From an uncultured Flavobacteriaceae bacterium (GTDB lineage: Bacteria; Bacteroidota; Bacteroidia; Flavobacteriales; Flavobacteriaceae): a DNA stretch of 64,000 nt. Made by a program: the position numbers and the translations under genes. Position 1 is the stretch's first letter, and the number at the start of each line of letters is the position of its first letter. Below the pieces are notes generated by a model. That model was not told the origin of the DNA and did no database searches. It was given only the letters and a program-made list of their open reading frames with translations. Below, in pieces: positions 52,351 through 61,112 of the stretch. The stretch covers positions 62,001 through 126,000 of the forward strand of contig CALHGE010000020.1 in NCBI GenBank assembly GCA_938029725.1, written 5' to 3'.

Positions 52351-54951
52351 TTATTTTACCAATTCATTTTGATTTCTAAACACTAATTCATCATTAAAAG
52401 AATCTATTAAAACAATACTATCTGCTTTGATTGTGCCGCTTAATAGCTCCTTAGATAGATTATTCAATACCTCTTTTTGAATTACCCTTTTAATTGGTCT
52501 TGCTCCATATTGAGGGTCATATCCTTTTTTTGAAAGGTAGTTAATCGCTTCGTCAGTAGCATCAATGGTAATGTTCTGTTTGGCTACCATTTTTTTCAAT
52601 TGATCTAACTGAAGCCGTACGATTTTTGTGATGTGCGCCTCACTTAAAGGCGTAAACATAATGATGTCATCAATTCTGTTTAAAAATTCAGGACGAACAG
52701 ATTTTTTTAATAGGGCTAAAACTTCTGTCCTTGCTCTTTCGGTGGCAGTATTGATATCTTTTATACTATCAAAATTTTCTTGAATAATATGACTACCAAT
52801 ATTACTGGTCATAATAATAACCGCATTTTTGAAATCAGCAACTCGTCCTTTGTTATCTGTAAGTCTTCCTTCATCAAGAACTTGCAGTAACACATTGAAT
52901 GTATCGGGGTGTGCTTTTTCAATCTCGTCCAATAATATGACAGAGTAGGGGCGGCGTCTAACGGCTTCGGTAAGTTGCCCTCCTTCATCATAGCCAACAT
53001 ACCCTGGAGGTGCTCCAACTAAACGGCTCACAGAATGACTTTCTTGATACTCACTCATATCAATTCGTGTCATTGCGTTTTCGTCATCAAAAAGATATGA
53101 TGCTAGCTTTTTTGCTAGTTCTGTTTTACCTACACCGGTAGTTCCTAGGAAAAGAAAAGAGCCAATAGGTTTTCTAGTGTCTTGCAGGCCAGCTCTACTA
53201 CGTCTAATAGCATCTGAAACGGCAGTAATAGCCTCTTCTTGGCCAACAACTCTTTTGTGTAAAACTTTTTCTAGTAGTAATAATTTTTCACGTTCACTCT
53301 GTAGCATTTTAGTTACTGGAATTCCAGTCCATTTAGCGATAACCTCTGCGATATCTTCGGTAGTTACTTCCTCTTTTATAAGTGTTCCTGCATCTTGTTG
53401 CGCTTGTAATTCCAATTGTAGAAGCTCCAATTTTTCTTGGGCGTCTTTAATTTTTCCATATCTAAGTTCTGCAACTTGACCGTAATTTCCATTTCGTTCA
53501 GCGCGTTCTGCTTCTTGCTTGTAGTTTTCAATATCTTGTTTTGTTTTTTGGATATTGTCTACTACTATTTTTTCACTTTCCCACTTTGCAAAAATTTCAT
53601 TTCGTTCCTCTTTTAAATTTGCAAGGTCCGCATTCAGTGATTTTAATTTCGCCTTGTCTTCTTCTCTTTTTATAGCTTCAATCTCAATTTCTAATTGCAT
53701 TACCCTACGATCTAAAACATCTAGTTCTTCAGGTTTTGAATTGATTTCCATTCGGAGTTTGGAGGCGGCCTCATCCATTAAATCAATAGCCTTATCTGGT
53801 AGAAATCGGTTTGTGATATAGCGTTGAGAAAGTTCGACTGCAGCAATTACAGCTTCATCTTTGATGCGTACTTTGTGATGTGCTTCGTATTTTTCTTTGA
53901 TGCCTCTTAGTATTGAAATCGCACTTTCTGTATCTGGCTCATTAACAATTACCTTTTGAAACCTTCGCTCTAAAGCCTTGTCTTTTTCAAAGTATTTTTG
54001 ATATTCGTCTAAAGTGGTTGCTCCAATTGCTCTAAGTTCACCACGTGCTAAGGCCGGTTTTAAAATGTTTGCCGCATCCATTGCTCCTTGTCCGCCTCCA
54101 GCACCGACTAAGGTGTGTATCTCATCAATGAAAAGCACAATGTCACCATCGGAAGATGTTACTTCTTTTATAACGGATTTTAAGCGCTCTTCAAATTCAC
54201 CTTTATATTTTGCGCCAGCAATTAAAGCACCCATATCTAAAGAATAAATGACTTTGTTCTTTAGATTTTCTGGCACGTCTCCTTGTATAATCCGATGAGC
54301 TAAGCCTTCTGCGATTGCTGTTTTTCCAGTGCCGGGTTCTCCAACCAAAATCGGATTATTTTTTGTTCTACGCGATAGAATTTGTAGAATTCGACGTATT
54401 TCTTCGTCTCTTCCAATCACAGGGTCTAGTTTTCCGCTATCTGCCAGGGCATTGAGGTTGCTAGCATATTTATCTAAAGAGTTATAGGTTTCTTCAGCAC
54501 TTTGCGAAGTCACTTTTCCACCTTTTCGGAGTTCTTCAATAGCCGCTTTTAAATCTTTTTCTGTTGCTCCTTGATCTTTTAGAATTTGAGCAATTTTACT
54601 TTTTGATTTAAAAATTGCAAGTAACAAATGTTCAATGGATACAAATTCATCTTCCATTTTTTTCGCTACAATACTTGCTTCAGTTATACTTTTGTTTGTC
54701 TCGCGCGAAAACATGATATCTGCGCCAGACACTTTTGGAAAACTTTCTAATTCTTTTTCAAGTATTTGATTCAGTAGATCTAAGTTAATATTTAGTTTTT
54801 TCAGTATGAAAGGAAGTACATTTTCATCTACCCTTGAAATAGCTTTGAAAAGATGTTCGTTTTCAATTTGCTGATGTCCCATAGCTTGAGTCAGCTGTTG
54901 TGCTTGCTGCACAGCTTCTTGAGATTTTATTGTGAAATTATTAAAGTTCAT
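52351..54951 (-). CDS. clpB: Disaggregase ClpB (866 aa)
   Basis: ClpB is a hexameric AAA+ chaperone that pulls apart protein aggregates with DnaK. The N domain (FTIKSQEAVQQAQQL) is followed by NBD1 with Walker A GEPGTGKT and HTLVGAGG, a long coiled-coil middle domain (about 400-530) and NBD2 with Walker A GTTGVGKT and Walker B VILLDEIEKA. The C-terminal sensor and helix end with normal length. The spacer before it holds an 11-base palindrome (GACAATTTGTC at 55022-55032) which may be a regulatory site. It is single by orientation. Confidence 0.96.
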   Translation of the reverse strand: MNFNNFTIKSQEAVQQAQQLTQAMGHQQIENEHLFKAISRVDENVLPFILKKLNINLDLLNQILEKELESFPKVSGADIMFSRETNKSITEASIVAKKMEDEFVSIEHLLLAIFKSKSKIAQILKDQGATEKDLKAAIEELRKGGKVTSQSAEETYNSLDKYASNLNALADSGKLDPVIGRDEEIRRILQILSRRTKNNPILVGEPGTGKTAIAEGLAHRIIQGDVPENLKNKVIYSLDMGALIAGAKYKGEFEERLKSVIKEVTSSDGDIVLFIDEIHTLVGAGGGQGAMDAANILKPALARGELRAIGATTLDEYQKYFEKDKALERRFQKVIVNEPDTESAISILRGIKEKYEAHHKVRIKDEAVIAAVELSQRYITNRFLPDKAIDLMDEAASKLRMEINSKPEELDVLDRRVMQLEIEIEAIKREEDKAKLKSLNADLANLKEERNEIFAKWESEKIVVDNIQKTKQDIENYKQEAERAERNGNYGQVAELRYGKIKDAQEKLELLQLELQAQQDAGTLIKEEVTTEDIAEVIAKWTGIPVTKMLQSEREKLLLLEKVLHKRVVGQEEAITAVSDAIRRSRAGLQDTRKPIGSFLFLGTTGVGKTELAKKLASYLFDDENAMTRIDMSEYQESHSVSRLVGAPPGYVGYDEGGQLTEAVRRRPYSVILLDEIEKAHPDTFNVLLQVLDEGRLTDNKGRVADFKNAVIIMTSNIGSHIIQENFDSIKDINTATERARTEVLALLKKSVRPEFLNRIDDIIMFTPLSEAHITKIVRLQLDQLKKMVAKQNITIDATDEAINYLSKKGYDPQYGARPIKRVIQKEVLNNLSKELLSGTIKADSIVLIDSFNDELVFRNQNELVK

Positions 54952-55021
54952 ATCTATATTCTTTTAGGTATGTTTATTTTTGACTGATATAAGACAACAA
55001 TCTTACCAATACCGCCAGTGC

Positions 55022-55032
55022 GACAATTTGTC
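55022..55032. promoter_or_regulatory. 11-base palindrome in the clpB/ytxJ-like intergenic region
   Basis: GACAATTTGTC is palindromic about its central T, 71 bases before the clpB start and about 90 before the ytxJ-like start. It could be an operator for either gene; function is only a guess. Confidence 0.3.
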
Positions 55033-55123
55033 ACTTTTTTTTAATAAAAATAAGACATTTAGGCAGGTGTAAGTAGTGGTCTAAGATGCGACTTAATCAA
55101 TATAATTAATAGACTTGAAAATT

Positions 55124-55519
55124 ATGGGTGTTTTTAACGGCTTATTTGGTGGTACTGGAAATAAAGAGAAGAAGGAAGAAAAAAGCATTCCGTGGATTGC
55201 CTTAAACTCACTCGATCAATTGGAAGATATTGAAAAAAAATCGCTAAGTAAGCCTCAGTTTATTTTTAAACATTCTACTACTTGTGGTATCAGTAGAATG
55301 GTTATCAATTTATTTAAAAGCAGTTATGATCTAACAGAGAAACAAGCAGATTTATACTATTTAGATTTGCATGCATTTAGGGAGGTTTCAAATGAGGCAG
55401 GGTATAAATTTCAGGTGATGCATCAATCGCCGCAATTATTGGTGATTAAGAACGGAACAGCTGTAGCGCATTCCTCGCATGGAGCAATTGCTGAAATTGA
55501 TTTGCAGAAGTTTATATAA
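55124..55519 (+). CDS. ytxJ: YtxJ-type bacillithiol-system thioredoxin-like protein (131 aa)
   Basis: The fold and length match the YtxJ family (monothiol, thioredoxin-like). The active cysteine lies in KHSTTCGISRMV, with Ser at the resolving position; PQLLVIKNG gives the cis-Pro region. Such proteins are predicted bacilliredoxins that take part in thiol repair with bacillithiol. The TTG at 55115 was passed over for the ATG at 55124. The N-terminus is rich in Gly, Lys and Glu. It is divergent from clpB, so redox and heat stress genes may share regulation. Confidence 0.85.
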   Translation: MGVFNGLFGGTGNKEKKEEKSIPWIALNSLDQLEDIEKKSLSKPQFIFKHSTTCGISRMVINLFKSSYDLTEKQADLYYLDLHAFREVSNEAGYKFQVMHQSPQLLVIKNGTAVAHSSHGAIAEIDLQKFI

Positions 55520-55523
55520 CGAA

Positions 55524-55563
55524 AAACGTCTTTGCTTAGCATGTAGCTAGTGCAAAGACGTTT
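55524..55563. terminator. Bidirectional terminator after ytxJ
   Basis: AAACGTCTTTGC at 55524-55535 pairs exactly with GCAAAGACGTTT at 55552-55563; the loop contains a nested 4-bp pairing. Followed by TTT on plus and five T on minus. Confidence 0.8.
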
Positions 55564-55581
55564 GAATGTATTAATTAGCTT

Positions 55582-56769
55582 CTAGTTAAATCGGTGTCTG
55601 CCTACGATCGTTTTAATCCTTCCTTTTAAATCTTCGCCGGCATCGTACACCATCTGTTCATTAGTCGGAAATGGTAGAGAAACACGATCTAATATTGTAA
55701 TTAAATCGGTATCTAATGCTCTTTTATCTCCATTGCTACTAGCGTAGATGTGCTCAAATATAAACTCACTCGCAAGCGGATATGAGTTCAGCTGTTGTTT
55801 TGTTTTTAAATCCATATAAACCACATTTCCGGCAACTCGAGCAGATTTAAACTGAGTAAATTGATTAAAAGTACATCGAACCGTTTTGAATTTATCTACT
55901 TTAATCTTTTTACCTAGGCTGTCTTTTACGACATTTCCGTTGGTGTCAACGGCATATTTGTAGCCATCCTTTACCTGCTTCTCTTTGATGATTTCTTTTT
56001 CGCTCAATTGCTCAGGAGAAATATCGATTTGTTCAAACGAAACTTGCATGCCATAGTCATATTTGATATTTGACAAAGGCTGATTGTGGTATTTCGTCCA
56101 AAGGTCATCTAGACCTAAGGTGTTGAAATTCAATAGCTCTTCAGAGAGTCTGCTTGGAATAATTTTATTAGAGTTGTTCACTAGGTGAACCTCGACATAA
56201 TCAATACCTTTTGCATGAGCCTCTTCTATTTTCTGACTTGTATCTTCAAATCCAGGATTGATTTGTTCTAAATAAACAAAATCATCGTATGCTTTTCTGA
56301 AATCAAGTTTACTTGTCGCATTTGTCAACAAACCTTCTGCATTGTCAAATAAATACTCGGATAGGTCTTCTTTGTAGTCGATAATGTTATTTTCATAATC
56401 GCTAAAAGAAAATTCAGCATTTCTATTTTCCTCAGTAATTCGAAGTGGCAACAAAGGTCTTATTCGCTCTTGAACATTCTTTAGGTTGACATAGCTTTTG
56501 TAAATATTTTCATAGCTAGCCTCATTACCATCCTTTTCTAAAAAGGCGATATGCTTTAATTCACGATCAGTATTCTTTTTAAATGCTTCCTCCAACAGAA
56601 CAATATAGGCTTGATGCCCTTTTTTTGTTTTGTTCTCTGATAAATTTTGAATCGCATTATTTATGGCGTTCGAATAGTCACCTGCATTTATGGCCTTCTG
56701 CGTTTTTTTTACGCCTCCGCATGCAACCAATAAAACCAAAACAGGTACGAATAGTATAATTTTTTTCAT
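55582..56769 (-). CDS. Conserved lipoprotein of unknown function with TPR-like N-terminus (395 aa)
   Basis: A lipoprotein signal with lipobox VAC near residue 17 leads into KKTQKAINAGDYSNAINNAIQNL, a tetratricopeptide-like repeat region, then a beta-rich half with the segment HLVNNSNKIIPSRL and a C-terminal GRIKTIVGRHRF. The protein seems widespread in Bacteroidota under a hypothetical name. It may be a scaffold at the outer membrane; no enzyme motif is visible. It converges with ytxJ across a hairpin and lies downstream of fahA by about 120 bases. Confidence 0.7.
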   Translation of the reverse strand: MKKIILFVPVLVLLVACGGVKKTQKAINAGDYSNAINNAIQNLSENKTKKGHQAYIVLLEEAFKKNTDRELKHIAFLEKDGNEASYENIYKSYVNLKNVQERIRPLLPLRITEENRNAEFSFSDYENNIIDYKEDLSEYLFDNAEGLLTNATSKLDFRKAYDDFVYLEQINPGFEDTSQKIEEAHAKGIDYVEVHLVNNSNKIIPSRLSEELLNFNTLGLDDLWTKYHNQPLSNIKYDYGMQVSFEQIDISPEQLSEKEIIKEKQVKDGYKYAVDTNGNVVKDSLGKKIKVDKFKTVRCTFNQFTQFKSARVAGNVVYMDLKTKQQLNSYPLASEFIFEHIYASSNGDKRALDTDLITILDRVSLPFPTNEQMVYDAGEDLKGRIKTIVGRHRFN

Positions 56770-56889
56770 AACGATATATTTAAGGTTTTAAGGTGTTAGT
56801 TCAACAGCCGTGCCAAAAACGTATCTACTGCTAACGCAAAACTATAAACTATCGTATAACTTCGATAAACTAAAGGCTAAGTGAAATAA

Positions 56890-58176
56890 TCAATCTTTAA
56901 TTTTTAATGCAGGAAGTAGTTTTGTTATTACTTCGCCGAAACCAATATGAACGCCGTTTTTTTTACAATGCCCCGTTAAAATAACCGTATCATTATCCTC
57001 TATAAATTTTCTTGTTTGGCCATTTTTTAGAGGTACGGGTTTTGTTCCCTGCCATGAAAGTTCTAGCATAGACCCATAAGAGTCTGGCGTGGGGCCCGAT
57101 ATCGTTCCACTGCCCATCATGTCACCGCTATTTACAAGGCAGCCATTTATGGTATGGTGGGCCAATTGCTGAGACATTGTCCAATACATGTGCTTGAAAT
57201 TTGACTTTGTAATCGATGTGGCTTCTTCATTTTCAGGCTGTATAGCCACTTCAAGATGAATATCAAAACTGTGTTTTCCTGATTGTTGTAGGTATGGAAA
57301 AGGCACTGGGTCTTGCGCCGGACTAGCTACTCTAAAAGGTTCTAAGGCATCCATGGTGACGATCCAAGGTGAAATCGAGGAAGCAAAATTCTTTGCTAAA
57401 AACGGGCCTAGTGGTACATATTCCCATTTTTGAATGTCTCTTGCACTCCAATCATTGAAGAGGACCATTCCAAAAATATTGTCTTCTGCCTTATCAATAG
57501 GAACCGGTTCTCCTAATACGTTTGCATTACCCGTGATAAAAGCCATTTCCAATTCAAAATCAACTAAACGTGAAGGTCCAAAAACTGGTTTTTCTGCTCC
57601 TTTTGGAAAAGTTTGCCCTAAAGGCCTTTTAATTGGTGTTCCGCTAGGAATAATGGTTGAACTTCTACCGTGATAGCCTACTGGTATGTGCAACCAATTC
57701 GGAAGTAATGCATTTTCAGGATCACGAAACATGGTTCCTACATTCGTTGCATGTTCTTTGCTCGAATAAAAATCAGTGTAGTCACCAATCTGAGCAGGTA
57801 GCTGCATTTCTATTTCATCTGTAGAAAAGAGAATTATCTTTTTATCTTCTTCCTTATCTTGCAGGCTGTGATTTTCTTTGTCAAAAATTTCGCTAATACG
57901 ATTGCGCACCGCTCGCCAAGTGGTTTTTCCTTCTGAAATAAATTTGTTTAGCGTGTCTTGTGAAAAAACATCTTCCTTAAAAGAAATACCGTCAAAATAA
58001 CCCAATCGATGCAACGCACCTAAATCAATGGCATAATCACCTATTCTAGTTCCAATTGTGACAATGTCATCGCTTGTCGAAAAAACACCAAAAGGAATAT
58101 TTTGAATTGGAAAATCAGAATTTTCGGCTACTTTTAACCATGTTTTTTTATTTGGATTATTTGTGTTTGCAGGCAT
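56890..58176 (-). CDS. fahA: Fumarylacetoacetase (428 aa)
   Basis: FahA splits fumarylacetoacetate to fumarate and acetoacetate, the last step of tyrosine and phenylalanine breakdown. The N-terminal barrel and the C-terminal catalytic part are present. Seen are DYTDFYSSKEHATNVG (catalytic Asp/His region), PVGYHGRSSTI, EMAFITGN and NDWSARDIQKWEY with the metal-binding Asp, and GTISGPTPDSYGSMLEL. The length is normal. Other genes of the pathway are not in the window. It is divergent from glyA, and both promoters lie in 58177-58288. Confidence 0.95.
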   Translation of the reverse strand: MPANTNNPNKKTWLKVAENSDFPIQNIPFGVFSTSDDIVTIGTRIGDYAIDLGALHRLGYFDGISFKEDVFSQDTLNKFISEGKTTWRAVRNRISEIFDKENHSLQDKEEDKKIILFSTDEIEMQLPAQIGDYTDFYSSKEHATNVGTMFRDPENALLPNWLHIPVGYHGRSSTIIPSGTPIKRPLGQTFPKGAEKPVFGPSRLVDFELEMAFITGNANVLGEPVPIDKAEDNIFGMVLFNDWSARDIQKWEYVPLGPFLAKNFASSISPWIVTMDALEPFRVASPAQDPVPFPYLQQSGKHSFDIHLEVAIQPENEEATSITKSNFKHMYWTMSQQLAHHTINGCLVNSGDMMGSGTISGPTPDSYGSMLELSWQGTKPVPLKNGQTRKFIEDNDTVILTGHCKKNGVHIGFGEVITKLLPALKIKD

Positions 58177-58254
58177 ATAGAAATTGTTTGTTTTTTTTTA
58201 ATAAATTCCTGTTCAAATATATTCTTTTCTTATAATTTTACTGCTTGCAATTTG

Positions 58255-58262
58255 TATTTTTG
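58255..58262 (+). promoter_or_regulatory. Candidate -7 box upstream of glyA
   Basis: TATTTTTG matches TAnnTTTG; expected transcription start about 58269, 20 bases before the ATG. A -33 element is not clear. Confidence 0.45.
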
Positions 58263-58288
58263 CACTTCATTTAACATAAACCTTGAAT

Positions 58289-59563
58289 ATGCAACGCGAC
58301 GAGATAATATTTGACCTGATTAATGAGGAGAAAGAACGTCAACTTAGTGGTATAGAGCTTATTGCTTCTGAAAACTTCACTAGTCCGCAAGTGATGGAAG
58401 CCTGTGGTTCAGTGCTCACCAATAAGTATGCAGAGGGCTATCCAGGAAAACGGTATTACGGAGGTTGCGAGGTTGTTGATAAAATTGAACAATTGGCAAT
58501 AGACCGTGCCAAAGAATTATTTGGAGCAGCATACGCTAATGTTCAACCTCACTCGGGGTCGCAAGCTAATGCTTCGGTATATCATGCATGTCTAAAGCCA
58601 GGTGATACCATTCTTGGTTTTGACCTATCGCATGGAGGGCATTTAACACATGGGTCTCCTGTGAATTTTTCAGGAAGACTATACAATCCGGTTTTTTACG
58701 GGGTAGAGGAAGAAACGGGAGTTTTAAACTACGACAAAATACAAGAGATTGCTACGCGCGAAAAACCCAAAATGATTATTGCCGGCGCTTCTGCTTATTC
58801 TAGAGATATGGACTTTGAACGTTTTCGTGAAATCGCGGATAGTGTTGGCGCGCTTTTGTTAGCTGATATTTCTCATCCTGCAGGGTTAATTGCTAAAGGG
58901 ATATTAAATGATCCTATTCCACATTGCCATATTGTGACCACAACTACGCATAAAACATTGAGAGGGCCTAGGGGAGGGCTTATCTTAATGGGAGAAGATT
59001 TTGATAATCCGTTTGGAATTACTTTAAAAAATGGAAGTCTTCGAAAAATGTCGGCCTTATTGAATTTGGCTGTTTTTCCAGGAAATCAAGGTGGACCACT
59101 TGAGCATATTATAGCAGGTAAGGCGATCGCATTTGGAGAGGCTTTAGAAGACAGCTTTTTACACTACATGCTTCAAGTGAAGAAAAATGCCGAAGCAATG
59201 GCTGCTGCATTTGTCGCAAAAGAGTACAAGATTATTTCTGGAGGAACAGATAATCATATGATGTTAATTGATCTTCGCAACAAGAACATCACAGGAAAAG
59301 ACGCGGAAAGAGTTTTGGTAGAGGCTGATATTACTGCGAACAAAAATATGGTGCCGTTTGATGATAAATCACCTTTCGTTACTTCTGGAATAAGATTTGG
59401 TACCGCTGCGATTACAACAAGAGGCTTAGTAGAAAGCGATATGGCTTCTATTGTTGACTTGGTAGACCTAGTCTTAACAAACCCTGAAGATCAAGTTAAA
59501 ATTGCTGATGTTAAATCAAAAGTCAATCAATTGATGGAGGGTAGAGCCCTTTTTAATTCATAG
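58289..59563 (+). CDS. glyA: Serine hydroxymethyltransferase (424 aa)
   Basis: GlyA interconverts serine and glycine with tetrahydrofolate and feeds one-carbon metabolism. The PLP lysine motif is [14 protein letters not shown] at about 223-236; [29 protein letters not shown] and [14 protein letters not shown] are also in place. The start is ATG at 58289 (a TTG six bases earlier is less likely). The length is normal. A hairpin terminator follows and overlaps the end of the convergent gene. Confidence 0.96.
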   Translation: MQRDEIIFDLINEEKERQLSGIELIASENFTSPQVMEACGSVLTNKYAEGYPGKRYYGGCEVVDKIEQLAIDRAKELFGAAYANVQPHSGSQANASVYHACLKPGDTILGFDLSHGGHLTHGSPVNFSGRLYNPVFYGVEEETGVLNYDKIQEIATREKPKMIIAGASAYSRDMDFERFREIADSVGALLLADISHPAGLIAKGILNDPIPHCHIVTTTTHKTLRGPRGGLILMGEDFDNPFGITLKNGSLRKMSALLNLAVFPGNQGGPLEHIIAGKAIAFGEALEDSFLHYMLQVKKNAEAMAAAFVAKEYKIISGGTDNHMMLIDLRNKNITGKDAERVLVEADITANKNMVPFDDKSPFVTSGIRFGTAAITTRGLVESDMASIVDLVDLVLTNPEDQVKIADVKSKVNQLMEGRALFNS

Positions 59564-59597
59564 CGTATGCTAAGAGTAAAAATCAATTAAGCTATTG

Positions 59598-59643
59598 AAA
59601 AGGTAGTCTTCGTTAGCGATTTAGCATTTGAAGATTACCTTTT
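59598..59643. terminator. Hairpin at the glyA / hypothetical gene junction
   Basis: AAAAGGTAGTCTTC at 59598-59611 pairs with GAAGATTACCTTTT at 59630-59643 (14 bp, one G-U pair) over an 18-base loop. The right arm is inside the last codons of the convergent gene. Confidence 0.7.
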
Positions 59644-60269
59644 ATAATCGACTGGCTTTTCGAATCATAAACTAGGGCATCATCCTCTGAGTAGTAATAT
59701 AGGCCCCAAAAACTGAAATAATCTTTTTTGTTGTTATTTCTTGGGTTTGTATTCATCATAAGACTGTGTTCATTTTCTATTACACTGTCCTCGTATACTG
59801 GAAGGTAAATTTCAAAGGGAATTTCAGAATATCCTTTGGTGAAATAGATGGCGTGTTCTTTCAGTTGTATGAAAATATGCTCAAGCTGTAAAGAAATGCT
59901 CTGGTCGTATAATTTGCTAACGATAATAGAGGTGTCTTTTAGGAAAAGAGAGAATTCTTCTATTTCGATTGATAAATCATTAGACTCCCTTAATTTTTTC
60001 AAGGCGCCTGCGAAAGAATTTTGTTGAGATTTGAAATTACCCCAAGTATCTTTTTCAAAATGATGCATGGTTTCTAAAAGCCCAAAATTACAATCTAGTT
60101 CTACAACAAGGTGAACTGAATTGATAGAAGTTGAGCAATTTCGAACTGTTACTTGAGAAAAAAAGTGCTTTTCTAGATTTTTCACAAAACAATCAAGACC
60201 TTCTAATTTTAAAATTTTATTGAATCCAACGCGTGAATTGTTGTCAAAATTATTGTTGTTTAACGGCAT
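59613..60269 (-). CDS. Protein of unknown function (218 aa)
   Basis: No family was recognised. The protein is soluble by composition, with an Asn-rich N-terminus (PLNNNNFDNNSR), a mixed helix/strand middle, and a Tyr/Asn/Glu-rich C-terminus (YYYSEDDALVYD). No signal peptide or membrane segment is seen. It is isolated by 170 bases from the response regulator gene, in the same direction, and ends in the glyA terminator hairpin. It may belong to the signalling region, but the sequence gives no proof. Confidence that it is coding is moderate to good because of length and codon composition. Confidence 0.65.
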   Translation of the reverse strand: MPLNNNNFDNNSRVGFNKILKLEGLDCFVKNLEKHFFSQVTVRNCSTSINSVHLVVELDCNFGLLETMHHFEKDTWGNFKSQQNSFAGALKKLRESNDLSIEIEEFSLFLKDTSIIVSKLYDQSISLQLEHIFIQLKEHAIYFTKGYSEIPFEIYLPVYEDSVIENEHSLMMNTNPRNNNKKDYFSFWGLYYYSEDDALVYDSKSQSIIKGNLQMLNR

Positions 60270-60440
60270 ACGACAGTACTAAAATGATTATCTCTTCTTA
60301 GTAAAGTTAATTTTAAACCATTTCACCACACCATAGGAAAACCACATAAATACGGAGGTTTTCATAGGTTGGACAAACAGAAGTCCTTAAAAGACTCTAT
60401 TTCAATTAGTTAGGAGAGTGTTGGGTTTGAGAAATATTGA

Positions 60441-61109
60441 TTAAATGAAGCCTTTTTTTCGCGCTTCTTCAATTAAAGTAATGTCGTTTCCAGTTTCTAT
60501 ACCAAAAAGGGTCTTTAATTGTCGTTTGCGCGACTCGACAGTAGTAGTAGCTGATGAAATTAAAGGGCCAATATCTTTTGTTCTCGTTCCTATTGATAAA
60601 TAGTATAATATTTTCTTATCTAATTCATCTACTACAATGTCACTCGTCATTCGTCTGCGTATAGCTGCAAAGGCTCCTGCAGTATAATAAGGTGGCTTGG
60701 TGATTACCGTTTCGACCATAGTGCGGAGCGATTTTTCATCTATTTCTGATTTTACCATATAACCATCTGGGTCTACTGACTTGAAAATACTGTTGATTCG
60801 TAAGTTGTCGCTGAAAGAAGACATGAAAACCACTTTAGACTCTGGAACTAAATTACGTGCTAAAATACCTAAGTCTTCACCACTTCTTGTTTCATTAGAT
60901 TGGGCGGGAAACAGTTGTATGTCAAGTAAAATGATATCGTATGTTAAGGTTCGAGCAGAAAATTCTATTTTTTCTTGGCCCATATCAAATGAAGTTGCGA
61001 TATCGACTTTTACTTCAAAATTATCAAAGGGCTCACCTTCTAAGATATATTTATAGCCGGTGGTCGTCATTTCGTGATCGTCAATAGCCAGAATTCTTAT
61101 TACTTTCAT
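60441..61109 (-). CDS. NarL/LuxR-type response regulator (222 aa)
   Basis: The receiver domain has IRILAIDDHEMT (acidic pocket) and the phosphoacceptor Asp63 in IILLDIQLF; an insertion-rich loop follows (PAQSNETRSGED). The C-terminal helix-turn-helix (TRTKDIGPLISSATTTVESRKRQL) is of LuxR type but degenerate. It follows the histidine kinase gene by 3 bases, so the two form one unit. It regulates transcription when phosphorylated; targets are unknown. Confidence 0.88.
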   Translation of the reverse strand: MKVIRILAIDDHEMTTTGYKYILEGEPFDNFEVKVDIATSFDMGQEKIEFSARTLTYDIILLDIQLFPAQSNETRSGEDLGILARNLVPESKVVFMSSFSDNLRINSIFKSVDPDGYMVKSEIDEKSLRTMVETVITKPPYYTAGAFAAIRRRMTSDIVVDELDKKILYYLSIGTRTKDIGPLISSATTTVESRKRQLKTLFGIETGNDITLIEEARKKGFI

Positions 61110-61112
61110 AGG

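Noticed and set aside
60270-60440. A small RNA or short gene between the orphan protein and the response regulator
   Set aside because: 170 bases without an open frame with a start and signal, no strong hairpin with T run, and no repeats.
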